Positions 9,024 to 18,875 of a DNA stretch of 64,000 bases are shown here, one piece after another (position 1 is the first letter of the stretch; each line of letters starts with the position of its first letter). The notes beneath the pieces were generated by a model. That model made no database searches, was not told the DNA's origin, and saw nothing but the letters and a program-made list of their open reading frames with translations. The position numbers and the translations under genes are program-made. Source of the stretch: Bradyrhizobium sp. SZCCT0231 (GTDB lineage: Bacteria > Pseudomonadota > Alphaproteobacteria > Rhizobiales > Xanthobacteraceae); the NCBI RefSeq assembly GCF_018130245.1, contig NZ_JAFCKP010000001.1:620001-684000 (forward strand), read 5' to 3'.

Positions 9024-9094
9024 TTGCCGCATCGTCCGGCCGTGGTGTAAAGGCACCTATAGGCGCGGTTCGTGCGCCGCCGGAAGCTTGCCAG

Positions 9095-10201
9095 ATGACG
9101 CTATGGTTCGTGTTCGCGCTGATGACGGTTGCGGCGGTTTTCGCCGTGCTCTGGCCGCTTGGCCGCACCAGCCGCGCGCAGGAGCAGGGCAGCGAGGTCG
9201 CGGTCTACAAGGACCAATTGGCCGAGGTCGAGCGTGATCTCACCACAGGCTTGATCTTGGCGCCGGAGGCCGAGGCCGCACGCGTCGAGATCAGCCGCAG
9301 GCTGCTCGCGGCGGCGGCCAGCGAGCCTGCAACGGCGCCGAAGTCGAACGTCAAATGGCGCCGTGCGGCGGCCGTGCTGGCGCTCGCGGGTCTGCCGCTC
9401 GTTGCGGTCGGCGTCTACATGCCACTCGGCTCACCCAGGCTTCAGGACTTTCCACTTGCGCAGCGGGAGCGCAGGGGTGGCATGGCGCAGTCGCTCGAGA
9501 ACCTCGTCGTGCAGGTCGAGCAGCATCTGGAGAAGAATCCGACCGACGGGCGCGGATGGAACGTGCTCGCGCCGGTTCTGGAGCGGCTCGGCCGCTTCGA
9601 CGACGCGGTGCGCGCCTATCGCAACTCGCTCACCTACAATGGCGAGAGCGCAGAGCGCCGGTCCGATCTCGGCGAAGCGATATCCGCTGCCGCCGGCGGC
9701 GTGGTGACTGCCGAGGCCAAGGCCGAATTCGAGCGAGCACATGCCTTGAACGCCGACGATCCCAAGGCGAACTACTTCCTGGGCCTCGCCGCCGAGCAGG
9801 ACGGCCGCAAGGACGATGCGGCCAATATCTGGCGCGCGCTGCTTGCGAAAGCGCCTGCGGATGCGCCGTGGCGTGCCCTGGTGCAGTCCTCGCTCGCGCG
9901 AGTCGGTGGCGGCGGCACGATGCCGGCGTTGCCGGATGAGACGATAGCTGCCTCCAAGGACATGGCCGAAGGCGATCGCAATGCGATGGTGCGCGGCATG
10001 GTCGATCGCCTGGCCACGCGGCTGAAGCAGAACGGCGACGATGTCGAGGGGTGGCTGCGCTTGGTGCGCGCCTATCTCGTGATGGGGGAGCGGGACAAGG
10101 CCATGGGAGCTTCGGCTGATGCGCGGCAGGCTGTTGCCAGCGACGCCGAACGGCTGCGCCAGCTCAACGAAGGCCTGAGGACTCTCGGGCTCGGCGGATG
10201 A
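9095..10201 (+). CDS. ccmI: Cytochrome c maturation protein CcmI (CycH)
   Basis: A 368-residue protein starting at ATG 9095 (MTLWFVFAL). It has two membrane segments, about 2-22 and 90-111, separated by a cytoplasmic loop with a conserved '[17 protein letters not shown]' region, then a periplasmic TPR domain (about 130-365). CcmI binds apocytochrome c and presents it to the CcmFH heme ligation complex. Length and topology match Bradyrhizobium CycH. It is first in the ccmI-ccmE-ccmF-ccmH operon, the order known as cycHJKL. The frame is open upstream to 9017, but the hydrophobic start at 9095 fits the family. Confidence 0.95.
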   Translation: MTLWFVFALMTVAAVFAVLWPLGRTSRAQEQGSEVAVYKDQLAEVERDLTTGLILAPEAEAARVEISRRLLAAAASEPATAPKSNVKWRRAAAVLALAGLPLVAVGVYMPLGSPRLQDFPLAQRERRGGMAQSLENLVVQVEQHLEKNPTDGRGWNVLAPVLERLGRFDDAVRAYRNSLTYNGESAERRSDLGEAISAAAGGVVTAEAKAEFERAHALNADDPKANYFLGLAAEQDGRKDDAANIWRALLAKAPADAPWRALVQSSLARVGGGGTMPALPDETIAASKDMAEGDRNAMVRGMVDRLATRLKQNGDDVEGWLRLVRAYLVMGERDKAMGASADARQAVASDAERLRQLNEGLRTLGLGG

Positions 10202-10238
10202 CGATTTCGGGACGAGAGATGCGGAGAACGGATACGCC

Positions 10239-10748
10239 ATGACGCGCAAGCAGCGACGTATGACCATCATCGGCGGATCGCTCGCCGTGCTCGCGCTCGC
10301 GGCCGCGCTGGTGCTCAACGCATTGCGCGACTCCATCGTGTTCTTCTCGACGCCGACCATGGTCGCCGAGAAGCACGTCGAGCCCGGCAAGCGGTTTCGC
10401 CTCGGCGGCCTGGTGCAGCCCGGCTCGCTCCAGCGCGGCGACAATCTCGCGGTGACGTTCGAGGTCGCCGACGGCAATGCCAAGCTCCCGGTCGCCTACA
10501 AGGGCATCCTGCCCGATCTGTTCCGCGAAGGGCAGGGCGTGGTCGCCGAAGGCGCACTCGACGCCAATGGCGTGTTCAAGGCCGATACGGTCCTTGCCAA
10601 GCACGACGAGACCTACATGCCCAAGGACGTCGCCGATGCCCTGAAGAAGCAGGGGCACTGGAAGGACGATTACGGCGCTCAAGCTTCCGGCGCCGCCAGA
10701 CCTGCGGCGGCGACCGCGCAGGGCAATCCGCAGGGAGCGGTGCGGTGA
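10239..10748 (+). CDS. ccmE: Heme chaperone CcmE (CycJ)
   Basis: A 169-residue protein with a short cytoplasmic N-terminus, one membrane anchor (about 9-29) and a periplasmic OB-fold domain. The heme-binding motif is intact: His122 in [10 protein letters not shown], with Tyr126 as axial ligand. CcmE receives heme from CcmABCD, binds it covalently through the His, and passes it to CcmF for attachment to apocytochrome. The C-terminus is an Ala-rich flexible tail. It starts 37 bp after ccmI and overlaps ccmF by 4 bp, so it is translationally coupled. Confidence 0.97.
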   Translation: MTRKQRRMTIIGGSLAVLALAAALVLNALRDSIVFFSTPTMVAEKHVEPGKRFRLGGLVQPGSLQRGDNLAVTFEVADGNAKLPVAYKGILPDLFREGQGVVAEGALDANGVFKADTVLAKHDETYMPKDVADALKKQGHWKDDYGAQASGAARPAAATAQGNPQGAVR

Positions 10749-12727
10749 TCGCAGAATCCGGACATTACGCGCTGGTGCTGGCGCTAGGGCTCGCACTGAT
10801 CCAGTCCATCGTGCCGCTGATCGGCGCGCGGCTGCGCGATGCTGCCCTGATGAATGTGGCGCGCTCCACGGCGCTGGCGCAGCTCCTGTTCGTCGGTGTG
10901 TCGTTCACGGCGCTGGTGATGCTGCACGTGAACTCGGATTTCTCCGTTGCCAACGTCTACGAGAATTCCCACTCGATGAAGCCACTGCTCTACAAGATCA
11001 CCGGCGTGTGGGGGAACCATGAAGGCTCGATGCTGCTGTGGGTGTCGATCCTGGCGCTGTTCGGCGGATTGGTCGCGGGCTTCGGCAACAATCTGCCGCT
11101 GTCGCTGCGCGCACATGTGCTCGCCGTCCAGGCCTGGATCGCCAGCGCGTTCTATCTCTTCATCCTGGTGACCTCGAATCCGTTCCTGCGCATCGTCAAT
11201 CCGCCGATCGAGGGGCGCGATCTCAATCCGGTGCTGCAGGACATCGGTCTCGCCGTGCATCCGCCGATGCTCTATCTCGGCTATGTCGGCTTCTCGATCT
11301 CGTTCTCCTTCGCCATTGCGGCGTTGATGGAGGGCCGGATCGATGCGGCCTGGGCGCGCTGGGTGCGGCCCTGGACGCTGGTCGCCTGGATCTTCCTGAC
11401 GCTCGGCATCGCCATGGGCTCGTACTGGGCCTATTACGAGCTCGGCTGGGGCGGCTGGTGGTTCTGGGACCCGGTCGAGAACGCCTCGCTGATGCCGTGG
11501 CTCGCCGGCACCGCGCTGCTGCATTCTGCACTCGTGATGGAGAAGCGCAATGCGCTGAAGGTCTGGACCATCCTGCTCTCGATCCTGACCTTCTCGCTGT
11601 CGCTGCTCGGCACCTTCCTGGTGCGCTCCGGCGTCATCACCTCGGTGCACGCCTTCGCCACCGATCCGACCCGCGGCGTGTTCATTCTGCTGATCCTGTG
11701 CCTGTTCATCGGCGGCAGCCTGTCGCTGTTCGCGGGCCGCGCCACCTCGTTGAAGCAGGGCGGCCTGTTCGCGCCGATCTCGCGCGAGGGCGCGCTGGTG
11801 CTGAACAACCTGCTGCTCACGGTGGCCTGCGCGGTGGTGCTGTTCGGCACGCTCTATCCGCTCGCGATGGAGATGCTCGCCGATTTCAAGATGTCGGTCG
11901 GCGCCCCCTTCTACAACCTCACCTTCGCTCCGCTGTTTGCCCTGTTGCTGCTTGCGGTGCCGTTCGGGCCGATGCTGGCGTGGAAGCGCGGCGACCTGCT
12001 GGGCGTGACGCAGCGCCTGCTCGCGGCCGGCGTTGCCGGGCTGGTCGTGGTCGCCATCGTCTGGGCCTGGGTGCGGGGCGGCAGCGCGCTGGCGCCGCTC
12101 GCGATCGGGCTCGGCGTCTTCGTCATTGCCGGCGCCGTCACCGACCTGGCCGAACGGACGGGCCTGGTTCGCCTGCCGTTCGCGACGGTGCTGCACCGGG
12201 CGCGCGGCCTGCCACGATCGGCCTGGGGCACCGCGTTTGCGCATGCCGGCCTCGGCGTCGCACTGATCGGCATCGTCTGCGAGACCACCTGGAACAGCGA
12301 ATACATCGCGACGATGAAGCAGAACGAGGTCGCCCATGTCGCCGGCTACGACCTGAAGCTCGACGGGCTGTTTCAGCGCCAGGGCCCGAACTACCGCGAG
12401 ATGATCGCCGAGTTCAACGTCAGTCGCGACGGCGAGGCCATCAGAGTCATGACGCCGTCCAAGCGCAGCTTCACCACCCGCGGCTCCTCGACCACCGAGG
12501 CCGCACTGCTGACGCACGGCGCGAGCCAGCTCTACGTTTCGCTCGGCGACGCCACGGCCGAGGGCGCCATCGCCGTGCGCATCTATCACAAGCCGCTGGT
12601 CCTCCTGATCTGGTGGGGGCCGGTGCTGATGGCGTTCGGCGGCGTGCTCTCGCTCTCCGACCGCCGCCTGCGCGTCGGCGCGCCGAAGCCGGCGCGGGCC
12701 AGGCAGCGCCTCCAGCCCGCGGAATGA
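10745..12727 (+). CDS. ccmF: Heme lyase subunit CcmF (CycK)
   Basis: A 660-residue polytopic membrane protein of the heme-handling family. The Trp-rich WWD segment [20 protein letters not shown] lies near residues 235-254, with flanking hydrophobic helices over nearly the whole length. The periplasmic region near 520-610 carries '[16 protein letters not shown]' and 'MTPSKRSF'. CcmF holds heme from CcmE and, with CcmH and CcmI, forms the thioether bonds of c-type cytochromes. It starts with GTG inside the end of ccmE and is followed after 4 bp by ccmH. Confidence 0.97.
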   Translation: MIAESGHYALVLALGLALIQSIVPLIGARLRDAALMNVARSTALAQLLFVGVSFTALVMLHVNSDFSVANVYENSHSMKPLLYKITGVWGNHEGSMLLWVSILALFGGLVAGFGNNLPLSLRAHVLAVQAWIASAFYLFILVTSNPFLRIVNPPIEGRDLNPVLQDIGLAVHPPMLYLGYVGFSISFSFAIAALMEGRIDAAWARWVRPWTLVAWIFLTLGIAMGSYWAYYELGWGGWWFWDPVENASLMPWLAGTALLHSALVMEKRNALKVWTILLSILTFSLSLLGTFLVRSGVITSVHAFATDPTRGVFILLILCLFIGGSLSLFAGRATSLKQGGLFAPISREGALVLNNLLLTVACAVVLFGTLYPLAMEMLADFKMSVGAPFYNLTFAPLFALLLLAVPFGPMLAWKRGDLLGVTQRLLAAGVAGLVVVAIVWAWVRGGSALAPLAIGLGVFVIAGAVTDLAERTGLVRLPFATVLHRARGLPRSAWGTAFAHAGLGVALIGIVCETTWNSEYIATMKQNEVAHVAGYDLKLDGLFQRQGPNYREMIAEFNVSRDGEAIRVMTPSKRSFTTRGSSTTEAALLTHGASQLYVSLGDATAEGAIAVRIYHKPLVLLIWWGPVLMAFGGVLSLSDRRLRVGAPKPARARQRLQPAE

Positions 12728-12731
12728 TCCG

Positions 12732-13214
12732 ATGCGCCGGATGATGGCTGCGTTCATCGCGTTGATGCTGCTGGCCTTGCCGGCGGCCCACGCTGTCCAG
12801 CCCGACGAGATCATGTCGGACCCCGCCAAGGAATCGCGCGCGCGCGAATTGTCGCGCGAGCTTCGCTGCATGGTCTGCCAGAACCAGTCGATCGACGATT
12901 CCGATGCGCCGCTGGCACGCGATTTGCGGCTCCTGGTGCGCGAGCGCATTGCGGCCGGCGACAGCAATTCGCAGGTGCTCGACTTCCTGGTGGCGCGCTA
13001 CGGCGAGTTCGTGCTGCTGAAACCGCGCTTCGAGCGGCAGACCCTGCTGCTGTGGCTGCTCGGGCCGGTGCTGCTGATCGGCGGTGGCCTGGCGCTGTGG
13101 CTGCAAATCCGGCGCCGCTCGCGAAGTGGTGCCGACGTACCGGCGCCGCCGCTCACGGCGGAGGAAGAGGCGCGGCTTGCGGACTTGATGTCAGACGATT
13201 CCAAGTCTTCCTGA
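12732..13214 (+). CDS. ccmH: Thiol-disulfide CcmH (CycL)
   Basis: A 160-residue protein with a cleavable signal (about 1-21, ending AAHA), then the CcmH domain with the redox pair Cys46 and Cys49 in LRCMVCQNQSI, and one C-terminal membrane helix (about 103-121). CcmH keeps the heme-binding cysteines of apocytochrome c reduced or holds them as a mixed disulfide during ligation by CcmF. It closes the ccmIEFH operon. The window's c-type cytochromes (47.7 and 60.4 kb) would need this system. Confidence 0.95.
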   Translation: MRRMMAAFIALMLLALPAAHAVQPDEIMSDPAKESRARELSRELRCMVCQNQSIDDSDAPLARDLRLLVRERIAAGDSNSQVLDFLVARYGEFVLLKPRFERQTLLLWLLGPVLLIGGGLALWLQIRRRSRSGADVPAPPLTAEEEARLADLMSDDSKSS

Positions 13215-13286
13215 GACCTCATCCCAGCTACGCAGTGCCACGTCGCCCGCGGCAACGGCCGCGTGGTTCATGCTATGTTGACCTTT

Positions 13287-13320
13287 GTCTGGAAGCTTGT
13301 CGCGAGATTTGATTCCAGAC
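13287..13320. repeat. Inverted repeat upstream of the chemoreceptor gene
   Basis: Perfect 8-bp arms GTCTGGAA (13287-13294) and TTCCAGAC (13313-13320) enclose an 18-bp loop, ending 14 bp before the chemoreceptor ATG. It could be an operator or a leader hairpin near the ribosome site. Confidence 0.35.
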
Positions 13321-13334
13321 TCTGAGTCCTCGAG

Positions 13335-14678
13335 ATGTTCGCGAACAGCAATCTGACGATCCGCTTCCTGGTCGGCGCCGTTGTCGCTGCGCTATTGTTC
13401 CTGCTGGGCATCGGCGGCGGCACCGGCTTCATCGCGGTGCTCTACCTCAACAACGAAATCACCAGCCTGTCCTCGGACTTCGCCGCGCTGAGCGGCCCGG
13501 CGCGCGACCATGCGATGCAGATCTACCAGCAGGCGCAGACCGCGTTCTCCTACTTCCTGGTCGCCTGCGGCGTGATCGCCGTCGTCGCCGCTACGATCTG
13601 CCTCACCACCTGGTTCGCCGTGCGCAACGGCATCCTCAGTCCCCTGGCGGCGATCGTGCATGCCATGCGCGAGGTTGCCGACCAGAAGTTCGAGACGTCG
13701 GTCCCGGGGCTCGGTCGCACCAACGAGATCGGCCTGCTCGCCGGTGCGCTGGAGGTGTTCAAGACCAACGGCCTCGAGCGGCGCCGCCTCTCCGAGCAGC
13801 AGCTGCATGAGGCACAGCATCAGGCCGAGCGGTCGAAATTCCTGGACGACCGGATCAAGCGCTTCAACGATCTCGTCGCCAGCGTCGTCGCCAGCGTGGC
13901 GTCATCGGCCGTGCATCTGAAGACCAATGCCGAGACGCTGTCGCGGACAGCCAACGACACCAGCACCAAGGCCAATGCGGTCGCGAGCGCCGCCAGCCAA
14001 GCCAGCAGCAGCGTGCAGACGGTCGCGGGGTCCGCCGAGGAGATGACGAATTCGATCGGCACGATCAGCCGCCGCGTCACGGACGCGACCCAGCGCGCCG
14101 AGGGCGCGGCGTCCCAGGCGGAGAAGAGCCGCGATACCATCCACACGCTGTCGGATGCCGCCGACAAGATCGGCGAGGTCGTCCAGCTCGTGCAGGCGAT
14201 CGCATCGCAGACCAATCTGCTGGCGCTCAACGCCACCATCGAGGCGGCACGGGCAGGGGAGGCGGGCAAGGGGTTTGCGGTGGTCGCCTCCGAGGTGAAG
14301 AATCTGGCGCATCAGACCAGCAAGGCGACGGAAGAGATCACCTCCCATGTCGCCAGCATTCAGGGCATCACCGCGGAGACCCGTGGCGCGATCGACGGCA
14401 TTTCCAAGACGCTGTCGGAGATCTCGTCCATCATGTCCGGCATCGAGATCGACACCGCCCAGCAGCGCAACGCCACGCAGGAGATCACGCGCAGCGCCCA
14501 GGACGCCGCGCGCGGCACCCTCGACGTCTCCAACCATATCGTCCAGATCACCTCGACTTCCGCGGAGACCGGCCGCATGGCCGCCGAGGCGCGGGATTCG
14601 GCGGTCGACCTGTCGCAGCAGGCTGAGACCTTGAAGCGCGAAGTCGACGAGTTCATCGTCAGCGTCAGGGCGAGCTGA
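13335..14678 (+). CDS. Methyl-accepting chemotaxis-type receptor with minimal periplasmic domain
   Basis: A 447-residue chemoreceptor-like protein. Two membrane helices (about 8-36 and 70-96) are separated by only some 33 residues, so there is no room for a ligand-binding domain. A HAMP domain follows (about 97-150), then a coiled-coil signalling domain with the conserved hairpin tip [21 protein letters not shown] near residues 292-312. Such receptors sense by the membrane or HAMP region and signal through CheA/CheW. No che genes lie nearby. The length is short compared with classical receptors (about 550). Confidence 0.92.
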   Translation: MFANSNLTIRFLVGAVVAALLFLLGIGGGTGFIAVLYLNNEITSLSSDFAALSGPARDHAMQIYQQAQTAFSYFLVACGVIAVVAATICLTTWFAVRNGILSPLAAIVHAMREVADQKFETSVPGLGRTNEIGLLAGALEVFKTNGLERRRLSEQQLHEAQHQAERSKFLDDRIKRFNDLVASVVASVASSAVHLKTNAETLSRTANDTSTKANAVASAASQASSSVQTVAGSAEEMTNSIGTISRRVTDATQRAEGAASQAEKSRDTIHTLSDAADKIGEVVQLVQAIASQTNLLALNATIEAARAGEAGKGFAVVASEVKNLAHQTSKATEEITSHVASIQGITAETRGAIDGISKTLSEISSIMSGIEIDTAQQRNATQEITRSAQDAARGTLDVSNHIVQITSTSAETGRMAAEARDSAVDLSQQAETLKREVDEFIVSVRAS

Positions 14679-14896
14679 GCGCCAAAATCGCGCCTCCGCT
14701 CCGTCACGGGAACTGGATTAAGTTCCTGTAAGACCACAATTTTTGGCCTGTGCTAAACTGCCGCATCCGTCTCATCCCTTCATTACAAAAGTTTAACCCG
14801 GCCGCCAGCGCGCGGTAAGGCGACAGACCCCATCTTCAGGTCCGCAAGGTGCTGGGATCCGGCACCAAAGGATTTCAAGGCCCTGGAGATTTTTGC

Positions 14897-16477
14897 ATGA
14901 ACGATCGTATCGACCTCTCGAACCTCCCGTCGTACCGGCAGCCGCGCCGGTCGGTGTTTTCCGCGCGCAAGCTCGCGCTGATGGCCTCGGTCGTCGCCGG
15001 TCTCGGTGCGGCCGTCTATGGCTTCAGCCCGTCGACCTCGCCGGCTGACCTGTTCTCCAGCCCGGCGCATGCGCAGGTCAACAACGAGGTCCGCAAGGTC
15101 GAACGTCCGATCGGTTTCGCCGACATCGTCGAGCGCGTGAAGCCGTCGGTGATCTCGGTGAAGGTCAACATCAAGGAGAAGACCGCGAGCAACGACGACG
15201 GCGATGATTCCTCCTCGCCGTTCCAGCCGGGCTCGCCGATGGAGCGCTTCTTCCGCCGCTTCGGCGGTCCGGACGGCATCCCCGGCCTGAAGGGCGGCGG
15301 GCGTGGCCGCGTCGTGCAAGGCCAGGGCTCCGGCTTCTTCATCTCGGCCGACGGCTATGCCGTGACCAACAACCACGTGGTCGACGGCGCCGACAAGGTC
15401 GAGGTCACCACCGATGACGGCAAGACCTACACCGCCAAGGTGATCGGCACCGACCAGCGCACCGACCTCGCGCTGATCAAGGTCGAGGGCAGCACGAACT
15501 TCCCGTTCGCCAAGCTCGCCGACAGCAAGCCGCGGATCGGCGACTGGGTGCTTGCGGTCGGTAATCCCTTCGGCCTCGGCGGCACCGTGACCGCGGGCAT
15601 CGTCTCGGCCAGCGGCCGCGACATCGGCAACGGTCCCTATGATGATTTCATCCAGATCGACGCGCCCGTGAACAAGGGCAATTCCGGCGGTCCGGCCTTC
15701 GACACCAACGGCGAGGTGATGGGCGTCAACACCGCGATCTACTCGCCCTCCGGCGGCAGCGTCGGCATCGCATTCTCGATTCCGGCCAACACCGTCAAGA
15801 GCGTGGTCGCGCAGCTCAAGGACAAGGGCTCGGTCAGCCGCGGCTGGATCGGCGTGCAGATTCAGCCGGTGACGTCCGACATCGCCGACAGCCTCGGCAT
15901 GAAGAAGGCCGAAGGCGCGCTGGTGGCGGAGCCGCAGGCCAACGGTCCGGCCGCCAAGGCGGGCATCGAATCCGGCGACGTGATCACGGCGGTCAACGGC
16001 GAATCCGTCAAGGACGCCCGTGAGCTCGCCCGCACCATCGGCGGCATGGCGCCCGGCGCGACCGTGAAGCTCAACGTGCTGCACAAGGGCCAGGACAAGG
16101 TCATCAACCTCACCCTCGGTCAGTTGCCGAACACGGTCGAGGCCAAGGCTGACGTCGACCAGGACAGCGGCAAGGGTGCCAGCAAGGGCACCGACGTGCC
16201 CAGGCTCGGCATGACCGTCGCGCCCGCCAATTCCGTGGCCGGCGCCGGCAAGGAGGGCGTCGTGGTCACCGAAGTCGATCCGAAGAGCGCCGCGGCCGAA
16301 CGCGGGTTCAAGGAAGGCGACGTGATCCTCGAAGTCGGCGGCAAGAGCGTTGCCACCGCCGGTGAGGTCCGCGACGCCATCAACGCCGCGCGGACCGACA
16401 ACAAGAACAGCGTCCTGATGCGCGTGAAGAGCGGCGGCCAGTCGCGCTTCGTCGCGATCCCCCTCGCCAAGGGGTAA
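14897..16477 (+). CDS. degP: Periplasmic serine protease Do (DegP/HtrA)
   Basis: A 526-residue HtrA protease starting at ATG 14897 with CTGGAG upstream. An N-terminal membrane or signal segment (about 22-42, ending before PAHAQ) directs it to the periplasm. The catalytic triad is intact: His160 in NNHVVDG, Asp190 in RTDLALI, Ser263 in KGNSGGPAF. Two PDZ domains follow (about 285-375 and 415-520). DegP degrades or holds misfolded envelope proteins under stress. A Gly-rich loop near 130-140 corresponds to the LA loop. It stands alone, closed by a terminator at 16618, and is followed by a two-component pair that may respond to envelope stress (inference). Confidence 0.97.
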   Translation: MNDRIDLSNLPSYRQPRRSVFSARKLALMASVVAGLGAAVYGFSPSTSPADLFSSPAHAQVNNEVRKVERPIGFADIVERVKPSVISVKVNIKEKTASNDDGDDSSSPFQPGSPMERFFRRFGGPDGIPGLKGGGRGRVVQGQGSGFFISADGYAVTNNHVVDGADKVEVTTDDGKTYTAKVIGTDQRTDLALIKVEGSTNFPFAKLADSKPRIGDWVLAVGNPFGLGGTVTAGIVSASGRDIGNGPYDDFIQIDAPVNKGNSGGPAFDTNGEVMGVNTAIYSPSGGSVGIAFSIPANTVKSVVAQLKDKGSVSRGWIGVQIQPVTSDIADSLGMKKAEGALVAEPQANGPAAKAGIESGDVITAVNGESVKDARELARTIGGMAPGATVKLNVLHKGQDKVINLTLGQLPNTVEAKADVDQDSGKGASKGTDVPRLGMTVAPANSVAGAGKEGVVVTEVDPKSAAAERGFKEGDVILEVGGKSVATAGEVRDAINAARTDNKNSVLMRVKSGGQSRFVAIPLAKG

Positions 16478-16617
16478 GGCTCAGGAGGCCTACGAGATGA
16501 AGGGCATCGCCGGCATCAGTCGCCCCCGCCGACGGTGCCCTTCTGGGAAGCCGCGCAACGCTGGCTTCCCTCATCTACCTTCCGGTGGAATTACGCCCCC
16601 CTCCGTCGGAAGGCCTA

Positions 16618-16656
16618 GGGCGGTGAGGTCCCCCCAGCTTCACCGCCCGCCTTTTT
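16618..16656 (+). terminator. Rho-independent terminator after degP
   Basis: A 9-bp stem, GGGCGGTGA (16618-16626) with TCACCGCCC (16640-16648), is followed by TTTTT at 16652-16656. A further hairpin, CCTTCCG/CGGAAGG, precedes it at about 16578-16613. Confidence 0.85.
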
Positions 16657-16750
16657 CCCGCTTCGAGACTCTCCCGCTCGGCTTGCATGCGATTGCCGCT
16701 CGCGCCATGTTTAGAGAAGGTTGACCTCCTTGACCGCCGCCGAACGCACG

Positions 16751-17431
16751 ATGCGCCTCCTCATCATCGAAGACGACCGCGAATCCGCCGACTACCTCGC
16801 CAAGGCGTTTCGCGAAGTCGGACACATTGCCGACCACGCCGCTGACGGCGAGGAAGGCCTCGCCATGGCCGAGAACGGCGATTACGACGTGCTGGTGGTC
16901 GACCGCATGCTGCCCAAGCGCGACGGCCTGTCGCTGATCGGCGCACTGCGCGACAAGGGCAATACGACGCCGGTGCTGATTCTCTCCGCGCTCGGGCAGG
17001 TCGATGACCGCATCAAGGGCCTGCGTGCCGGCGGCGACGACTATCTGCCAAAACCCTATTCCTTCGCCGAGCTGCTGGCCCGCGTCGAAGTGCTGTCGCG
17101 CCGTCGCGGCGGTCCCGCCGAGGACACGCTTTATCGCGTCGGCGATCTCGAGCTCGACCGGCTGTCGCATCGCGTCGCCCGCGGCAAGGACGAGCTGACC
17201 CTCCAGCCGCGCGAATTCCGCCTGCTCGAATACCTGATGAAGCACGCCGGCCAGGTGGTGACGCGCACCATGCTGCTCGAGAACGTCTGGGACTATCATT
17301 TCGATCCGCAGACCAACGTGATCGACGTGCACATTTCGCGGCTCCGCTCCAAGATCGACAAGGGTTTCGAGCGCCCGCTGCTGCACACGATCCGCGGCGC
17401 CGGATACATGATCCGTGACGGCATTCGGTAA
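16751..17431 (+). CDS. OmpR-family response regulator
   Basis: A 226-residue regulator from ATG 16751 (MRLLIIEDD). The receiver has the acidic pair at 8-9, phospho-acceptor Asp51 (VVDRMLPKRDG) and Lys101 (LPKPY). A winged-helix DNA-binding domain ends in IRGAGYMIRDG. Upstream TTG codons at 16730 and 16721 are in frame, and the AGAAGG at 16715-16720 is best spaced from TTG 16730, so translation may begin 7 residues earlier. It overlaps its kinase gene by 17 bp. It resembles CzcR/QseB-type regulators; the target is unknown. Confidence 0.93.
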   Translation: MRLLIIEDDRESADYLAKAFREVGHIADHAADGEEGLAMAENGDYDVLVVDRMLPKRDGLSLIGALRDKGNTTPVLILSALGQVDDRIKGLRAGGDDYLPKPYSFAELLARVEVLSRRRGGPAEDTLYRVGDLELDRLSHRVARGKDELTLQPREFRLLEYLMKHAGQVVTRTMLLENVWDYHFDPQTNVIDVHISRLRSKIDKGFERPLLHTIRGAGYMIRDGIR

Positions 17432-18875
17432 ACTCGTCCGCACCACGGCGTTCCGGCTGACGCTGGTCTATCTGCTGCTGTTCGCGATGTTCGCGGCCTC
17501 GCTGCTGGCCTATTTCGCCTGGAATACGCGGCGGCTGATCACCGAGGAGATCACGCAGACGGTCAATGCCGAGACCTCGGAGATCAACGAGATCTACGAC
17601 CGCGGCGGCATGTTTCGCCTGGTGCGCGCGATCGAATATCGCGCGCTCCGGCCGGGCGCCAACCTCTACCTCGTGACCACGCCGACCGGGCAGGCGGTTG
17701 CCGGCAATGTCGGCTCGCTCGCGCCCGGCGTGATGGCGACGCGCGGCTGGTCCGAGACCGCGTACCGGCGGATCGAGGACGCCGACGACCGCGATCATCG
17801 TGCACTGGTGCGCGTCACCGAATTGGAGAACGGCTTCCGGCTGCTGATCGGCCGCGACCTCGCCGAGCGGCGGCGCTTGTTCGGCATCGTCGCCAAGGCG
17901 GCGCAATGGTCGGTGCTGATCGTCGTCGTGCTTGGCCTCGGCGGCGGCGTCTTCGTCGCGCGGAGGGTGCTGAGGCGCATCGACGCGATGACCGGCACCA
18001 CGCAGCGCATCATGAGCGGAGATCTCAGCGAGCGCCTGCCCGTGGGGCGCAGCGGCGACGAGATCGATCGCTTGGCCGAGAACCTCAATGCCATGCTGGA
18101 GCGGATCGAGGCGCTGATGGCGGGCCTGAAGGAGGTTTCCGACAACATCGCCCACGACCTCAAGACGCCGTTGACGCGGCTGCGCAACCGCGCCGAGGAG
18201 GCGTTGGCGAGGTCAGGCTGCGAGGCCGATTATCGCGCCGCGCTGGAGCGGACCATCGAGGAGTCCGACGGGCTGATCCGGACCTTCAACGCGCTTCTGA
18301 TGATCGCGCGGGCAGAATCCGGGCAGGCGCGCGGCAACATGGACGACTTCGATGCCGCGGAAGTCGCCGAGGGCATCCACGAGCTCTACGAGCCGCTCGC
18401 CGAGGACGACGGCATGACCCTGAAGGTCAAATGCGAGCCGACGCCGGTTCATGCCAATCGCGAACTGATCAGTCAGGCGCTCGCCAATCTCGTCGAGAAC
18501 GCGATCAAATACGGCAAGCCGGCGGCGCAGGCGGTCGAAACCGTGGTCAGCATGGATGCCAGGCAGATCACGATCGAGGCGAGGCGCGAGGGCGACCAGG
18601 TGCTGCTCAGCGTCACCGATCGCGGTCCGGGGATCCCCGAAGCGGATCGCAAGCACGTCGTCGAGCGATTCGTGCGGCTGGAGGCCAGCCGCACGCTGCC
18701 GGGCTCCGGCCTCGGCCTCAGCCTCGCCTCGGCGGTTGCGACGTTGCACGGTGGCGAATTGCGCTTGGGCGATGCCCATCCCGGCCTCGTCGCCACGCTC
18801 GTCCTGCCGGCGCGCGCCGGTGCCGGCGACAGGGTTGCTCCGCCGATGCAGGATGTGCCACAGAAGGTGGCATGA
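17415..18875 (+). CDS. Sensor histidine kinase with HAMP domain
   Basis: A 486-residue kinase starting with GTG inside the end of its partner regulator gene, so the pair is translationally coupled. Membrane helices lie near 12-34 and 160-182 around a periplasmic domain of about 125 residues; a HAMP domain follows (183-235), then His247 in NIAHDLKTPLTRLRNR and an ATPase domain with NLVENAIKYG, DRGPGIP and GSGLGLSLA. The last codons overlap glnE by ATGA, which links this signalling unit with the glutamine synthetase regulator in one transcript. The signal is unknown. Confidence 0.93.
   Translation: MTAFGKLVRTTAFRLTLVYLLLFAMFAASLLAYFAWNTRRLITEEITQTVNAETSEINEIYDRGGMFRLVRAIEYRALRPGANLYLVTTPTGQAVAGNVGSLAPGVMATRGWSETAYRRIEDADDRDHRALVRVTELENGFRLLIGRDLAERRRLFGIVAKAAQWSVLIVVVLGLGGGVFVARRVLRRIDAMTGTTQRIMSGDLSERLPVGRSGDEIDRLAENLNAMLERIEALMAGLKEVSDNIAHDLKTPLTRLRNRAEEALARSGCEADYRAALERTIEESDGLIRTFNALLMIARAESGQARGNMDDFDAAEVAEGIHELYEPLAEDDGMTLKVKCEPTPVHANRELISQALANLVENAIKYGKPAAQAVETVVSMDARQITIEARREGDQVLLSVTDRGPGIPEADRKHVVERFVRLEASRTLPGSGLGLSLASAVATLHGGELRLGDAHPGLVATLVLPARAGAGDRVAPPMQDVPQKVA

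Noticed and set aside
14709-14727. GGAACTGGATTAAGTTCC upstream of degP as an EcfG promoter or heat-shock operator
   Set aside because: No CGTT at 16-17 bp and no match to CIRCE; it may be only a hairpin after the chemoreceptor gene.
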